A stretch of DNA of 64,000 nt, from NCBI GenBank assembly GCA_948567375.1, contig OX419756.1, positions 74,538,333 to 74,602,332 on the forward strand. The letters run 5' to 3'. The position numbers and the translations under genes are program-made. Position 1 is the first letter of the stretch. The number at the start of each line of letters is the position of its first letter. The notes under the pieces were generated by a model that did no database searches, was not told the origin of the DNA, and saw only the letters and a list, made by a program, of their open reading frames with translations. This stretch comes from Lunularia cruciata. Taxonomy: Eukaryota > Streptophyta > Marchantiopsida > Lunulariales > Lunulariaceae. Shown piece after piece: positions 1 through 12,664 of the stretch.

Positions 1-3000
1 CCGAGTGTATTAGCAAAGGTGTCAAACCAAAGCCTAGGGAATAACACAGGGCAGAGTCAAATTCTTTAAGTTCCATGGAAGTCATTCATAATTTAATTTT
101 CCTGGGAATGAGAAAATCTTCCATGTGATATTATGTTAGAGTCAGGTCACAGTTCCTCACCAACTGCAAGAGATTTGGGTAGCTTGATTTGACAGACCGA
201 CAGTAGAGGTGATTGCATCCCCGTTTAGTCCCGCCATGTCCCCATATGAGTCACATTTAGCTGACACAGTCTCCCAGTACCAGCGAGCTGCGAAACAAAA
301 GAATTTCAACGAAGCTCTCGTCACAACTGACTGTGGATGATCGTGAAGTGCTGAGAATACAGACGAATATTTCGAACAAAAACGAAATGTCGTTCTTGGT
401 ATGCGCAGTCCTTCACTTCAGATCTAGAGATGAATCTCTTCTGGATCGGCAATATCTACTTCTTAGAAAGAAGGATGAGTGGGATATCTCCACAGCGGCC
501 AGTCCGATGCCCTATCAAGCTATCACACTATCGAGGTGACTTACAAATCGGGGAACATGAGATCCACAAATATAGCTCACCAAGGAGGACAAGAAACACT
601 ACTTCAATGCTGCTGACCATGAAAACTTCTGCGGTAGTTACATCGGATCATGCGAAAAGAGATCCACCACCGATACATGAGTTGCTTTATGTGCGTATTA
701 TGTATATTCTTTGCATTGAGCAGGTGTGTTGCGAGTGGGGACCTGATGACGGAAATCATGCGTATGAAAATATATTCGCTGTAGCTCAAAACATAGTATC
801 CATGTCATTGAGCTCGATTCCTGTTCCCAGAGTCGTCCATATCCAGCTGGAGTAAGACTTTGGTGCAGATCAGGTACCAGTGTCACGCTTCGTGAATATA
901 CCATCGTATGCAGATTCCACCCTGGATAGAAACGGAACCCCAGCTTTCCCCATTCTTGGCTTGTTATGGTCTTGCTTGGAGTTAGGATCTTGTGTGGAAC
1001 TTTATACTGGCTATACACGAAGTGATGCATGGCAAGTTTGTTCTCGTAAGGCAGGATGACATTTTAGTACAAATCCCATTTATGTCTTCTAATGTTTATG
1101 TCCTGAGAAAAGCTACCTTGATACGTAAGACACCTTCTGTTTGATAGAATGGCAGCAGGTGATGAGGTGATCAACAGGACACACGTAGAGTAGATTTATG
1201 ACTCCTGCATGCCATGAGTTTATATGAATTATATGATTGTAGTTGGAGAGCCACTGATCATAATAGCTTCACTTGCACTTGCTTAGTAGTACGAGTAACC
1301 TTTGCAGAGAGGGAGATTGGAGTACTTTCTCTAATATATAAACGCAGAGAGTGAAGTATGGGAACAAGTGCTGAACACGGATCTCATGCCTAAGTATTCG
1401 AATACGTTGTTGACTTAAGAACAGAGTGCGCTAACAGGTAGTTGGATCGTCTTTGGGGATTCTGAAACTATGTTCCTATTTTAAAATCGTACATCTTCAA
1501 CTTTCTGCCTTTTGTGTGTGGCATCATGAACTAGACCGGTTCGGTTATCAAATAGTACTACCAGTTCGATCCAGTCATTTTTGTGTGGCATTTTGACCCT
1601 CTTTAGCTTGAAGGAGTAACATTCCTAGGCTTTTTTACCACCTCATAACCACTGCTCAATTACCTCACCTACTATATGCTACACCTCAAGAGCAACACAA
1701 TTTCCTACATTACCACCAAAAAGAGAAAGAAAACAGAAAAGAGGATGGTTCATCTAGTGAAATTTGTTGAATCGTTCTTAACTGTGTTTCTTTCTAACCA
1801 ATAACTCATTACTTTTAGCCATCTTTGAGCCTTTCAAGTTGACTACATTTCAAATCAATCTACAAATTTGGGTCATGAGATTAGTGGAAGATGTACCCTG
1901 GATAGAGTCTCAGGAAGATACCTCATCACTGGAACGGACATTGGGCACTAGGTTGTTGTGATGCTAATCGTTGCTTGCGTTGTGGTCTCGCTTCTCCCAA
2001 TTGCATGAAATGCTGATCGACTTTCCAGCGGATTTGTGACCTTGAAGATTAGCCTGACTGCCGAGCTTTCCGTGTTCATCTTTGAGTTGTCGGGATTGGT
2101 CAGCTTGGAGTACTCTGTCCTGGTCATTGTTCTAGGGGTAGTTCATAAGCAGGTTGCTTCGTTAGTTCCGATGGCGTCAGGAGAGCAACTCGCTTCAGGT
2201 GAAGATGGCCGTAATGTCCCGCCATTGAAGGCAGTAGATTTCTGGCAATAGAAGATGAATGCAAAAGTTTGATTGCAAATTCGACGTGTCACTCTGTTCA
2301 GTTTTTGGGAGAGGAAATTTACTCGTTCAGAGCGCTGCCGAAAATCAACTTCTTCATTTATGTCATTATTTGCTTTCAAGTGAGTGAATTCGTTTGCTGC
2401 AGAGAGTGTCGTTGGTCAGGTCGCGGATGGCACCGCTGGTTCGAGTATGTTGAAACGGAGGAGTAGAATTTGCCGAGTGCTCCTTTTGCGTCGATTTCAG
2501 CGGCATTCTCTTGTGGCCGAAAGAAACCCACTTCTTTCTTTGCACGAAGTAAACCGCTTCCCGGAGCTCGTCAAACAAAGGCAGTCTTTTCACCGTTTAA
2601 AAGGAATACTTCGAGAAAGAACTGTTTGCAGTGACTGTCTATGCAGGATATATTTACATTGTTCATACTTGAACTGAGCCTCTGCACTTTCTATTTTCTG
2701 GTCCTGGTTCTACATGGTTGGTTGAAACTGTTGTTCACCTTTGAAGTCTTGTATCTATTTTCATCTACTAAAAGGTTCAGGTTACGCACAGAAACAAGAT
2801 TCATCTCAGTGAAAGCTTTTACTTCCCTGCTCATCCTCTTGTAGCAGGGAACATCACTAGCATCGAAGAAAGTTGAATACCATAGCGTCCGACGGATTGC
2901 TGGGAATGGCCGCTGCGTGTTTCGGTCTCTTGTAAGGACTCAGACTTTGTCAAGATCCACTTTAAGGACAGGATTTATGCTTCTTAGATGATGAAGAGGT

Positions 3001-3656
3001 AGTCCTTGAGTACGAGTAATGGTTACTCTCCACCCCCGGTTTTGGGGGGGTATAGTTCATCATCAGATTTTTGTGTGTTCATGGGGTTGGGGATCTCCCA
3101 TTTTACGAACTGCTTCCGCTCTCACTACATATACCCCCTACCATCAGAGTCCAGATTCCAGCAGATATTTGTGAGGTGGTTTTGGGCCGATCATTCATAT
3201 CCGTCCAGCACCGGTGATCTCTGTGAATTGGAAATCTGCACTAGCTATGTTGTTAATATTTTCTCACTCAGTGCTTGACAAGCAGTATGTTTACGCCTTA
3301 CAGAATCCTATAACATAATAATTATTGAGCACACATGGTCTAGTCTACTTTTTCTCCTGCTCATTATTTTGTTTTGGTATCCGTTTACAATACTGCCCTC
3401 GATGTATGCCATTAAGGAGCCTGTAGGTAAGTCACCCTTTGTATTGACGTGAGTTGGATCATGTCTTGTTTCACTCCGTTTCCAATGTATGTTTGGTTGC
3501 AATACCTACGTACAGACATCTGAGAAAGATAAAGGGAAATTTCTTCTAAACTCCAATAGATTGGAAAAATAGATTCAAGCACGCGCAATGAATTCTTGAT
3601 TGGGTCAAACCTACGGCTTCCCGATAAGCAATGGTTGTCGAGCTCTCAGAAAGGGC
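1..3656. other. Gene-poor flank, no supported gene
   Basis: Only short open frames (up to about 140 codons) occur here. They overlap on both strands, lack recognisable domains and show no convincing exon-intron chain. Frames at 333-855 (+), 698-1030 (-) and 2036-2844 (both strands) were read and none resembles a known family. A short C-run/G-run inverted repeat occurs near 3033-3050. I see nothing else I can support; distal exons or regulatory DNA cannot be excluded. Confidence 0.5.
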
Positions 3657-3811
3657 ATGAGAACTGTTTTTCCTACACCAGCTCCTCCAAATAATCCAAT
3701 CTTGCCTCCACGACGGTAAGGAGCTAAAAGATCTACTACTTTAATTCCTGTTTCAAAAATAGATAATTTTGTATCTAATTGAGTAAAGGCAGGAGCAGAT
3801 CTGTGAATTGG
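3657..3811 (-). pseudogene. atpB: Plastid atpB fragment in nuclear DNA (NUPT)
   Basis: Read on the minus strand this segment encodes about 50 uninterrupted residues of the chloroplast ATP synthase beta subunit. They run from just before [18 protein letters not shown], through the [13 protein letters not shown] stretch, to the Walker A loop [10 protein letters not shown]. Similarity stops abruptly: after the Walker loop the reading goes to PFLRARQ instead of the beta-subunit continuation, and upstream it fades near 3811. Codon use is A/T-rich at third positions, as expected of plastid DNA. The full protein is about 490 residues, so this is roughly a tenth of the gene and cannot be functional. 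It is best explained as a nuclear insertion of plastid DNA. The frame is still open, which suggests either a fairly recent transfer or chance. Confidence 0.9.
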
Positions 3812-5691
3812 AAATGTTGTAGGTCTTCAATGGAACAGAGCAGGAGTTTGAATGGAAGAAGATACCACATTGTATAGTACTGAGGCAGATATCTGAAGTC
3901 CAGTCAGGATAAAAAGTACCAACTGTAGTGCCCAGGAAAACGGATGTTTGTTCATTTCTGAAGCTATCACCAAATTGAACGTAGTATGGACCTAGCGGAA
4001 AGTAGGTTCCGATTTATAAAATCAAATATAGAGCGAAAGTTAATTCAGTTAAACCAACAACCTCGATAGTTTCGTTCTCCGATATATTGATCAGCATTCC
4101 GTCCATTTCTTGTTGCAGGACTCTGATTGATATTTTCCTTTGTTTGGGAAACGATACTATGTTTTAAGTTACGAGGTGCTGTGGAGCTGGAACTGTGAAT
4201 GTTGTTTAGAGGGATAGATGATTAGGCTAGAAAACAGCCAGTCGCGTTTCTCGATTTGGAGTTCATGCCATGCTGACACTGTCTTTCATCCTTGTATAAA
4301 CAGATGAACTCGGGATGGCAGGGATGGACACTATCTTTAGGTCTGACCAATGGGTAAACAAGTACAAAGATGATCGGGATAACAGCCGAAGAATCACTTA
4401 AACGGAAATTTGTTTCTGCAACAGTGGGTCTAGTTTACTCAACTTATTGTGTATTGTCTTTTTGTTAAGGCGCAGGTGAAGTGAAGGTCCTTGTATATTG
4501 CAATCCATGGACTCTAATGCTGACGATGGATATTTAAGTTTGTAGTCATATCTTATGTGAACTCGAGGTGGCATCAAATAAGTAACTGGTTTTGTGTTTC
4601 TCAATACAAATACTGTCAATGAACGACTAGCCCAAGTTTGTGGAGATTCGAACTTCTGGTGAGCATCGCGGCTTATTACTTTCCAACCTAGTCATGGATA
4701 CCAATGAGACTAAATAGAGTCAGGAAGGTGATGCAAGGTGATGGTTTATCTTGTAATCCTTACTACGAACAATGAATTACGCGAATTACCCGAGCTAGCA
4801 CCGACGAATGCTTTTCTTGATCTACTTAGCATTGGTGCTTCTCAAAGAAGAGGGACTTCGAAGAAATTCACCGGGTTGAAAAATGGTTCTAGAAGGCTTA
4901 AGTCATAACCAATCTTCGTCTCCGTGTGCTTTCTAGGATGTGCTTTCAACCAATCAATCATTGTGGACATACCCGAAGCATAAGTATTTATATTTACGGG
5001 CTCTATCATTGTTGCATTCTTTGCAGTTCATTTCAGTCGGAAACTTAAAAGTTTTAATTATCATTCTTGTGCATAGGTCCAGTGAAAACTGAGTATTATA
5101 AAAATAAAGATTGTTAGACGAATAGATCTTTGATTGTTTTTGGATGTAATCGATTATTGTTTAAGTATCCAAAAGCGGGCCAAGTTAGTGTGGCATAGTC
5201 TGTTCAACTATTGATACTGTTTATGTACTTTCATGCCTACCATTTGGAGTTGTGCTAAAGCGCTTCAAAGCCACTGGTCCATCCATATTCTCGAGGTCAA
5301 CGAGTTTTATCATCGAGGAAACTTATAGAATTTAATGTTCGAAATCTGACGGGCTAAACAAGGAGGAAGGAGAGGAGGTGGTCATTACGTCCCTGATCGG
5401 AGAGTATGGTAGTGGATCTAGGAAACCAAGGAAGGATAGAAAGGCACGGAAGCCCGTGAGATTACTGTATCATCGTATTGTCACTAAACGCTTCACATAG
5501 ATTGAGAGTGACAACTTCCACCACAAAATATTTACGGAGCTGAAGATTTCTTACCACTCTGAATTCGTGTCGACATGCAGATTTTAGCATGAATAAGGGA
5601 AAGCCACTAAGTACCTTGCCTGATTCCAACCCGTGAAAGCTACCCATATAGTAATGTTAGTGAAGCCATTTAATATACTATAGCCTATAGG
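3812..5691. other. Intergenic DNA, no supported gene
   Basis: No open frame above 75 codons and no recognised domain. The minus-strand frames at 4398-4619 and 5462-5647 have no recognisable product. A box-B-like sequence near 4650 (minus strand) is not supported by a tRNA fold. Confidence 0.5.
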
Positions 5692-6016
5692 GACCTGATC
5701 CGCTGAGCGGTTTCAGTTGGAACAAAAAAGTCAAATCCAATGCTTTTGCTCACCGTCATTTTACACTGACAGTGGTGGTGGGTATAACTGTTTCCCGAAG
5801 CTCGATCAGGTTTTACTTATATCATGAGGGATGTTGAAAAGAGGTATACAGACCTAATCAGCTCAACGATTTCAATTGGAACAAAGAACTCAAATTATGA
5901 GTCCGATGCAGTCGCTCATCGTCACTTTCGTCTGACTGGGTGGTGGGTATATAACTGTTTCCGTAGCTCGAACAGGTTCTACTGATCTCACAAGGGACGT
6001 TGAAAAGAGGTATGCA
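5692..6016. repeat. Imperfect tandem duplication, 159 + 166 bp
   Basis: Two adjacent copies start with GACCTGATC / GACCTAATC (5692 and 5851). Each contains a TTTCARTTGGAACAAA stretch, a GTGGTGGGTAT-ATAACTGTTTCC block and a GCTCGA-CAGGTT block, and ends in GTTGAAAAGAGGTAT. The copies differ by many substitutions and small indels, so the duplication is old. Neither copy has coding potential. No third copy was noticed in the window. Confidence 0.85.
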
Positions 6017-9000
6017 TGATCAGTATGTGGACGCCCTGACACAAAAACTTATGCTGAAAGAATGCTCAGAAAGACCTGCCAACATACGAGTTCCAAAGAT
6101 TAACAAGGTAAAAGCCGGAGGGAGGTGTAGGCGTGGATGTATGTAAACAGGAAAAGTGATCCTACCGACGGCAGAGGATACTTGACACAATTAATCACTT
6201 ACGCAACCCTCTTGATGAAAATGTTGTCCTTCTTTGTATCAGAAAAAGACGATAAATAAATAATCCTCGCTGGTGCATCACTACTATCTATTTGTGGTTA
6301 CTGCAAACCTTGCAAAGAGAGCAATGACCTTGAGAGGATTTTCTAAGCATTCAGTTGTAGAGCACTTTCCTAATTTAAGCATTGTCTGAGGAAATGTATA
6401 TATTGTGAAGTCCACTGTTTGGGTCCGTGTTAATCGGACTAACATCGGGGTTGTCGGTCATCACCTTTTCCGTTTGCAAGTACATGTGATCACAGCTCGG
6501 TAAACTTTGTTAGGAAAGAAATTGAACGATTTGTGCTTACAACCTCAAGGAAATAAACCGCTGAGTATGACCTTCCTCGACATCTGGCTGTGCTTTCTTG
6601 ACAATCATACTCTGAAGCAAGTACTTTCCAGATGGACCGTCTGATCAGATACACCCCCACAATACACTGTACAAAATCAGTCTCCTGGCAGCTTCAACAT
6701 CTTTAATTCCCTTCGATGTGGAATATCATCGACAGTAACCTGTCTGTATTTTCAATATGTATTCTATCACTGTTTTAAGCAGCATCAAATACAACCAGCA
6801 GCAATAACGTACGATTCAATACTCAGTGTACGCCGGAATCTAAAGAAACAATCTGCGTACAAGTGCTGTCCCTCCCTCCTCCTCTTTAGTGGGGACATGT
6901 CTTTCGAGTGAACGCAGCTTACGATCATCACCACCACGAATGAGAAAAGTGCACTTCCGCTTTAGAACATCTGCTTTCCACTAAAGACGCTTCTTGTCCT
7001 TAGAGGACTTGAGAGGTCTGGTTTAAGTTAGTATCATTTTAGCTTCAACACGTGTAGCATTAAGCAACACCAGAAATATTCAAAGACAAATGTTATAAAC
7101 TTGATTCCAGCATTTACCAAAACTAGAAATATTCAAAGATTAATAACTATATATTTGATTCCAACGGACTGATCAAAAGATTGAGTTGCTAAAAGGGGTG
7201 CTTTATCAAATCGCGTGCTTCAGTTGAGACTAATAGTATATGTTAGTGAATCAAGTCATGTCTTCCTTGAACATAGTAACTTGTTGTATAGCTATTTAAT
7301 TGTTGAAGAGAATAGATATAGAAATATTATGATCAATTGAGAAATATCCTAAAATTCTAACATACTCAACTGCAGTTGTATGAAGTTGCAACATCATTCA
7401 AGGAGGGAATATTCACATATCAAACAAAAATTAGAAGTAAATATGCCTTGCAACTTCATCTTTACTTACAACTCGTTCTCTCCCATGTGATAAATTAAAA
7501 TAAAAAATTGATGAGAATAAAAGGTTCATGGCAAATTACGACCTATACAAAGAGTTTTATTTTCACGACGAGTTAAAACACATTTAAGAGGTCGAAGTAT
7601 TCTTAGTAAACACAATCCTTTTTTTCGGAGAATTTGACTAACATAAAATATGATTTTGTGGCAGATTAGAAGATAGTATTGTTTTCACTGCCGAACAATA
7701 TATTTTGAGAAGCAGCCACATATGAAGAAAATTGATAATTCTGATAAAAATAAATGAATAGAATTTAATTTTTGTAGATGTAGAATCACGGACATTTTTT
7801 TCCATACATACACTAATTTCAAATCGTATACTTTGACTTGTAAATGAATTGGATTGATTTTATTCTAAAACGTATCAAATGAAACTTTACAAAAGGAATA
7901 TGCCGTAGTACAAGTCTGTTCTAAAGATATATTGAATTAAACTCTGGAAGAAGTTTAAAGGTACCACACTAGATGACATGAAATGTAATGAAATGGTTCT
8001 TTTCCAAAACGAGAGATTCTAAAAAGGATTATTTTAAATATTAATTATTTTATAAAATATTTTCACCATTCTTTATACAAAGAGCGGTGTAACAAGAAAT
8101 TATTTAAAAATTGGATTATTGGGTGAAAGTTATCCATAGCTTTCTAATCATTCTCCACCTAGTGATAAACTGAAACACAATGTTCCAAAATTTCCAAATT
8201 ACTGACAACAAACAGTTTTGAGATTCAGCCTTTTAAATTTTCAAAACACCCAAAGGAAACATAACGAGTTTGACAAATGACAAGGGCTCCAAGATCTTAC
8301 CGGATAGACTTTCGTCAAGAATCGGAATAAGTAGTCCTCTCTAGTTGTTATATTTCTAGGATTAGCGAACGTTCAGATGCAAAATAAACAGAATTTCGAC
8401 ATCGCATAAAATATCCAACAAAACTTGTTGAAGTAGTCAAGTAGTACGGTGGAAAATGTCCAGGAATACGAGAACTGAGGCGGAAGTTGTTACTCCACTC
8501 AGGTGAGCCATTGACAGGAGTATGAGTCACTGCCATGGCTACAGAGAAGCACTACGCATGAAAGGTGAACAGGCGAATTCAGTATGATAAAAGGTATAGT
8601 CTCCACGATAACCAAAAGATGAACTTGTGTGCCCCTCGTGTGACTCTACGTGAAGGCTTCAATAAGAAGCGCTTCAAAACTGTATGGCAGACAGAAGATT
8701 GTTCAGTATTTAAACGGGATGCTACAAATATCCTTGATATGTCTGGTTTGATTGTCCTAGCAGAGCCTCAATTATAAGTGTACTAGACACAAACAGCATC
8801 CGTCTACTTTGGCACCGGAATAAGATAAGCAGAGAAGAGACCGAATATTATTAACAACGTTTAAAATTACAAGCATGTACTTCTCACTACGAGATATTTT
8901 ATATTCGAGAAAAACCTTACATAACGGAGCTCATAAATCTTCATAATGTTTGTTCTTTGTTTGGTGGACGGACCAATGCAGAATGATCACGGACTGCGCT

Positions 9001-9293
9001 ACCTACCATATAAGATATATCGATCGCACTGTATCTATGCTACCGTTTCATTAAATTCGGTGAAAGGTGGGAAATTTATTCAACGTCTAATTTCAAATTT
9101 AGATACCGAAAATTGCAAAGTGAGTACAAGAAGTCTATGAAAAAGATAGGGTCAGAGTATTAAATGTGTGGTGCATGCGAGAAGTACTCCGCATAGAGTT
9201 TAATACGTGTAAAATCTTTTATATCAGTTGTTTCGCTGGTTCGTAAATAAAAGAATGTTAAGTGGAAGATTCAGTCAGTCATTAATAGAGGTT
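6017..9293. other. AT-rich intergenic DNA
   Basis: No gene is recognised. Roughly 7000-8300 is strongly A+T-rich. The small frames at 8348-8536 (-), 8565-8777 (+) and 8946-9140 (+) have no recognisable domain. The segment ends where similarity to the hydrolase-NLR gene begins. Confidence 0.5.
7072..7170. repeat. Short tandem duplication, 53-bp period
   Basis: AGAAATATTCAAAGA recurs at 7072 and 7125, followed in both copies by a diverged segment ending TTGATTCCA. Two imperfect copies, noncoding. Confidence 0.6.
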
Positions 9294-9294
9294 A

Positions 9295-10250
9295 TCATTG
9301 TGCAAACCACAGAGCAAACAATTGAACATGTTCCTGCAATTAGTCCAGCTGATAGACCTTGCTAAGGTGCAGCAACAACAGGTATTGGACTTCGTTCATA
9401 TCTTTTGTGATCTGAATGACATCAGAAAACACGACCTGTGTTCACTGTTTTTAAATTCCACTTCCCTCTAACTTTTGTTGCAGGTGCAAGAAAGAGCAGC
9501 CCCCTTTGCAACTACGCAATGCCATGCGAGGCGGAGGCAACCAGTCTCAAGGAAACCGGTGGGTACAGAGTTGCTTCTGGAAACCGTTACGGCCGAAATT
9601 GAGCAAGGGCGTTCGTTTATTGGGTTTTGTGGGATGGGAGGAGTTGGAAAGACCACCCTTGCAAAGTTGCTCTACAATAAGATCAATGCCCGGTTTGAAT
9701 ACGCGTGCTTGGTGGACACATCGAAGGGGATTCCTGGGGACAAGAGAAAGGTGAAGAAGGAAGTCTGGAAACACGTAAGTCCCCATCCGGCAGGTGATTA
9801 CAACGAAAGCAGATGGGATGAGATACTGGGGAAGAAACTCCTTGTCATCTTTGATGATGTCGAGAAAAGAGAAGATGTAGAGTTGTTGGAGGAAATAGCT
9901 CAAGAAAAATGACGCTGAGGGAAGTTGTTTTGTAGTCACAAGCCGAGATGAAGGGCTTTTCAATCCATTCGACGACCAGATACATGTCTGTCGAGTACCA
10001 CTTTTGCGGAGTGAACATGCAAGACAGTTGTTCATTACACATGCGTTTCCAGGCAAGAATGAACCTCCAAATGAGTTGAAGGAGATAGTAGAAGAAATTG
10101 TGGGAAGATGTGATGGATTGCCCCTGACCCTAGGAGTGATAGGAATTTCAGTGAAGGGGAAAACAGACAAACGGATATGGGAAGAAAATTTCCAAAGCTC
10201 TACAAGCAGTAGACTTAAGAGGCCGTTTGAGTGATCTGGAGAAGAATGTA
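9295..10250 (+). pseudogene. Truncated NB-ARC copy of the hydrolase-NLR gene
   Basis: This segment is closely similar to 30461-31420 of the intact receptor gene. It covers the end of exon 4, the intervening intron (about 9391-9480) and the first two thirds of the NB-ARC exon. Because the intron is retained, the copy arose at DNA level, not by retroposition. P-loop GMGGVGKTT, kinase-2 LLVIFDDVE and the CDGLPLTL box are readable. It is broken: an 18-bp in-frame deletion after kinase-2, an extra A in the A-run near 9908 that shifts the frame, and another extra base near 10185. It lacks the hydrolase exons, the C-terminal part of the NB-ARC and all LRRs, and similarity ends abruptly at about 10250. 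It could still give antisense or small-RNA products, but that is speculation. Confidence 0.88.
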
Positions 10251-10261
10251 TGAATGTATGA

Positions 10262-11288
10262 ACCTCTCTAGACCCTGCAACCCTGTGGACCTCCTGTGCG
10301 TCCACTCCTCAACCAGCCGTATGAATGACCTCTTCTCCAAGTTGCAAAGGTGACATGTGATGACATTCTGTCCGATCTTGTGTTCAGCGCAGCTTCCGAC
10401 ATATTTACACCATAATGCATCAACTTGGAACCAAACATATCAAAAGCTGTAATATCTAGAAACATCTCCTTCTCAATATCGCCAAGCTTTTCATAGCTCA
10501 CTCTCAGCTTCCTCCACAACCTGTCATCATCCCCAGTTCCATCCAAGGATTGTGTCTCCTCCCATCTGTACAGAGCACCTATCCAGCTTGACACCTCCTT
10601 CTCCTCGATGAGGTAGCTTCCAATCACCACCAATGAAAGAGGTAACCCATCACACCTCTCCACTATTTGTTCTACCAAATGCTTGGGAATTGTTGCGGGT
10701 GTTCCATTTTCCATGTGAGCCTCGAAAAGAGCTTATGATTCTACTTTGGAGAGAAAAGGAACTTCATGAATGAAATCTCCTTTCAGTACTCTGTGGTTCC
10801 GGGAGGTGATGGTGAGACGACTTCCGTTCTCAGTCCAACTTGATTCTGATAAATCAACTATCTCGTCTCCATCGTCAAGATCATCTACAACGATCAACAC
10901 CTTTTTTCCTCTCATGAGCATCCACACGTCCTCACCTGCTCGCAGGTCCACTTTCGTTCCCACTCCGTTGTACAGGTTTTCAGCTAGCAAGGTCCGAAGA
11001 TACGCACTTGCCAACTTCTGTTCGGCATCTTCTACAAAAACAGACGAACTCAAAATGACGACTGATCTTGAATTCAACTTGCTTGGCTAAGGTGGTTTTT
11101 CCTATACCGCCCATGCCTAACAGTACCAACCGCAACGACTCCGAGTCTTGTAATCGTAGCCTCTTGATAACTTCATCTACACGACCACCCTGAAACCCCT
11201 TCGGCAAATGAAGCATTCCATTGAAGTGTCGATTCCTCTCAGCCCGCCCCACAGCCATACAGTAATGATTAGAAAAACCTGTCAGCAA
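10262..11288 (-). pseudogene. Second, divergent NB-ARC (NLR) fragment
   Basis: On the minus strand there is a different NB-ARC domain: P-loop GMGGIGKTTLAK (about 11090-11125), kinase-2 VLIVVDDLDD, RNBS-B SRLTITSRNHRVL, GLPL box CDGLPLSLVVIGSYL, then a winged-helix-like stretch with LRVSYEKLGDIEKEMFLDI. A possible splice acceptor (CTGACAG) lies just upstream at about 11283-11289. Two lesions are visible: a frameshift near 11040, between the FEFVCF strand and the VEDAEQKL helix, and an in-frame TAA near 10733. No hydrolase domain or LRR accompanies it, and the C-terminal end degenerates near 10300. It ends almost where the plus-strand NB-ARC copy ends, so the two fragments face tail to tail. 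It belongs to the same superfamily as the intact gene but is clearly another paralogue. Confidence 0.85.
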
Positions 11289-12026
11289 TGGAACATTAGT
11301 TCTAGCCCTATGATTCCAGTCTGTATAATCAGTTCACGCTGATGCATATAGAATGCAGAGTTGTATATAGCTTTCACTTATGAATGTAATATGCAGTAAA
11401 TTCTGGGTACAGCTTGGGAAAAGTTTGAAATGATTCAGAAGCTGTTAGTTTTTTATTAGCTTGAATTCTAGATTCTTCTCAACTTGTGTCACTGTAATAC
11501 AGTAATGGTTCACTTACCTTGTCACCGTGAAATCTAATCTTACAATATACAAGATTACTCTGTTATAGTTTTTATTGGCTTGTTTCAAGCATGTTAGATC
11601 TTGACTCAAAACTTGAACTTTTGTATCAGTTCTGTACGTTTAAACGCGTTTTGGAGAAAAACATGAAATAATATGAAATGCTATACTATTTTAAAGTATA
11701 CCTCGTTCTCGCATATTCTGTCGAATATATGGTGCAGAAAGACAAAGCTGGTCGACCTTTGATCAGAAGGTTTGACATCATAATGATCTGTCCCAGGCAG
11801 AGCGAAGAAACCATCCATATCATAACAAGCAGACTACCTCCACCACCGCTGGACTCCACGGAGAGAGCAACCCTCGAAACTCCTTCACCATCACTTGTTT
11901 AATAAGGATTAGAGATAAAACTGAATATGCATGCAAAAAGTGAGATCAAAATTCCTTCAACAAGTCTGCACAACGAAACACAAGTAAAATGTCCACTAGA
12001 ATGTACATACCAAACCTAGAGAAAAC
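11289..12026. other. Spacer between NLR relics and element A1
   Basis: No gene recognised. The 74-codon plus-strand frame at 11678-11902 has no recognisable domain. The missing body of A1's 5' LTR would be expected here but is not present. Confidence 0.5.
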
Positions 12027-12080
12027 GCTTTGTGTTTTCTCTTGTGTTTCTTTTAAGTTCTCATTTTTTGGAAGATTACA
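12027..12080 (+). repeat. Truncated 5' LTR of A1
   Basis: The stretch around TGTTTTCTCTTGTGTTTC, ending in GAAGATTACA, matches the last 55 bp or so of the 3' LTR ending at 17919. Sequence further left does not match. Confidence 0.75.
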
Positions 12081-12081
12081 A

Positions 12082-12097
12082 TGGTATGAGAGCAGGT
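12082..12097 (+). other. Primer-binding site (initiator-Met tRNA)
   Basis: TGGTATGAGAGCAGG follows the LTR end by one base. It differs by one base from TGGTATCAGAGCAGG, the site next to the B-element LTRs, which matches the 3' end of plant initiator tRNA-Met. Confidence 0.85.
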
Positions 12098-12664
12098 GCT
12101 TCAATCCAAGAGAGTGGATCACCCTTCTTGGAGAAACATGAGCTACTGAGACTAAGTGATTTTGAGGAGAGAAACCGTAGTACAATCAATAAATTAGGAG
12201 TGTGTTAGAGAGAGGATGGGATGGAGGCTCCAAAAGGACAATATACAGCACTCTGCTTCCTATACTTGAACCCGTTCCACATCAAGATTATGTATGTACA
12301 ACATGAGGAAGTGAGAGTATATCTCATTTTCTACTTTGGAGCAGAGTTCATGGATATAGTGATGAACTCACCCAACTAGGTGATTTTGCCTATGAGTGGA
12401 ATTTGATGATCTACGTTTTGTTATGATTGATCTAAATATACCAAATCCTCTCCCTTTCAAGACTCAAGTAGAAATCCATTACGTGGTTAGACCGAAATTT
12501 AGTGATATCGTAGTCCGGAATTTTGGTGAAGAATATTATCAATGAGTGATAGCCTCTGAAGTCCCAATGGTAATCCCAATAGTTTGTGTCCCCTCTTGAG
12601 TGATCATTTTTATCCTCTATTGAAGTAGGAATTAGCAATTGAGCAGTTGTTGTGTGTAGGAATC

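Noticed and set aside
333..3502. Short open frames in the first 3.5 kb as genes
   Set aside because: They overlap on both strands, lack domains and have no supporting splice chain.
4640..4740. Minus-strand tRNA-like sequence with AGTTCGAATC box
   Set aside because: Only a box-B-like motif is convincing; the T-stem pairs poorly and no D-arm or anticodon arm could be placed.
9547..10305. 252-codon minus-strand open frame
   Set aside because: It is antisense to the NB-ARC copy; a similar antisense frame exists over the intact NB-ARC exon (30700-31212), as expected from codon composition.
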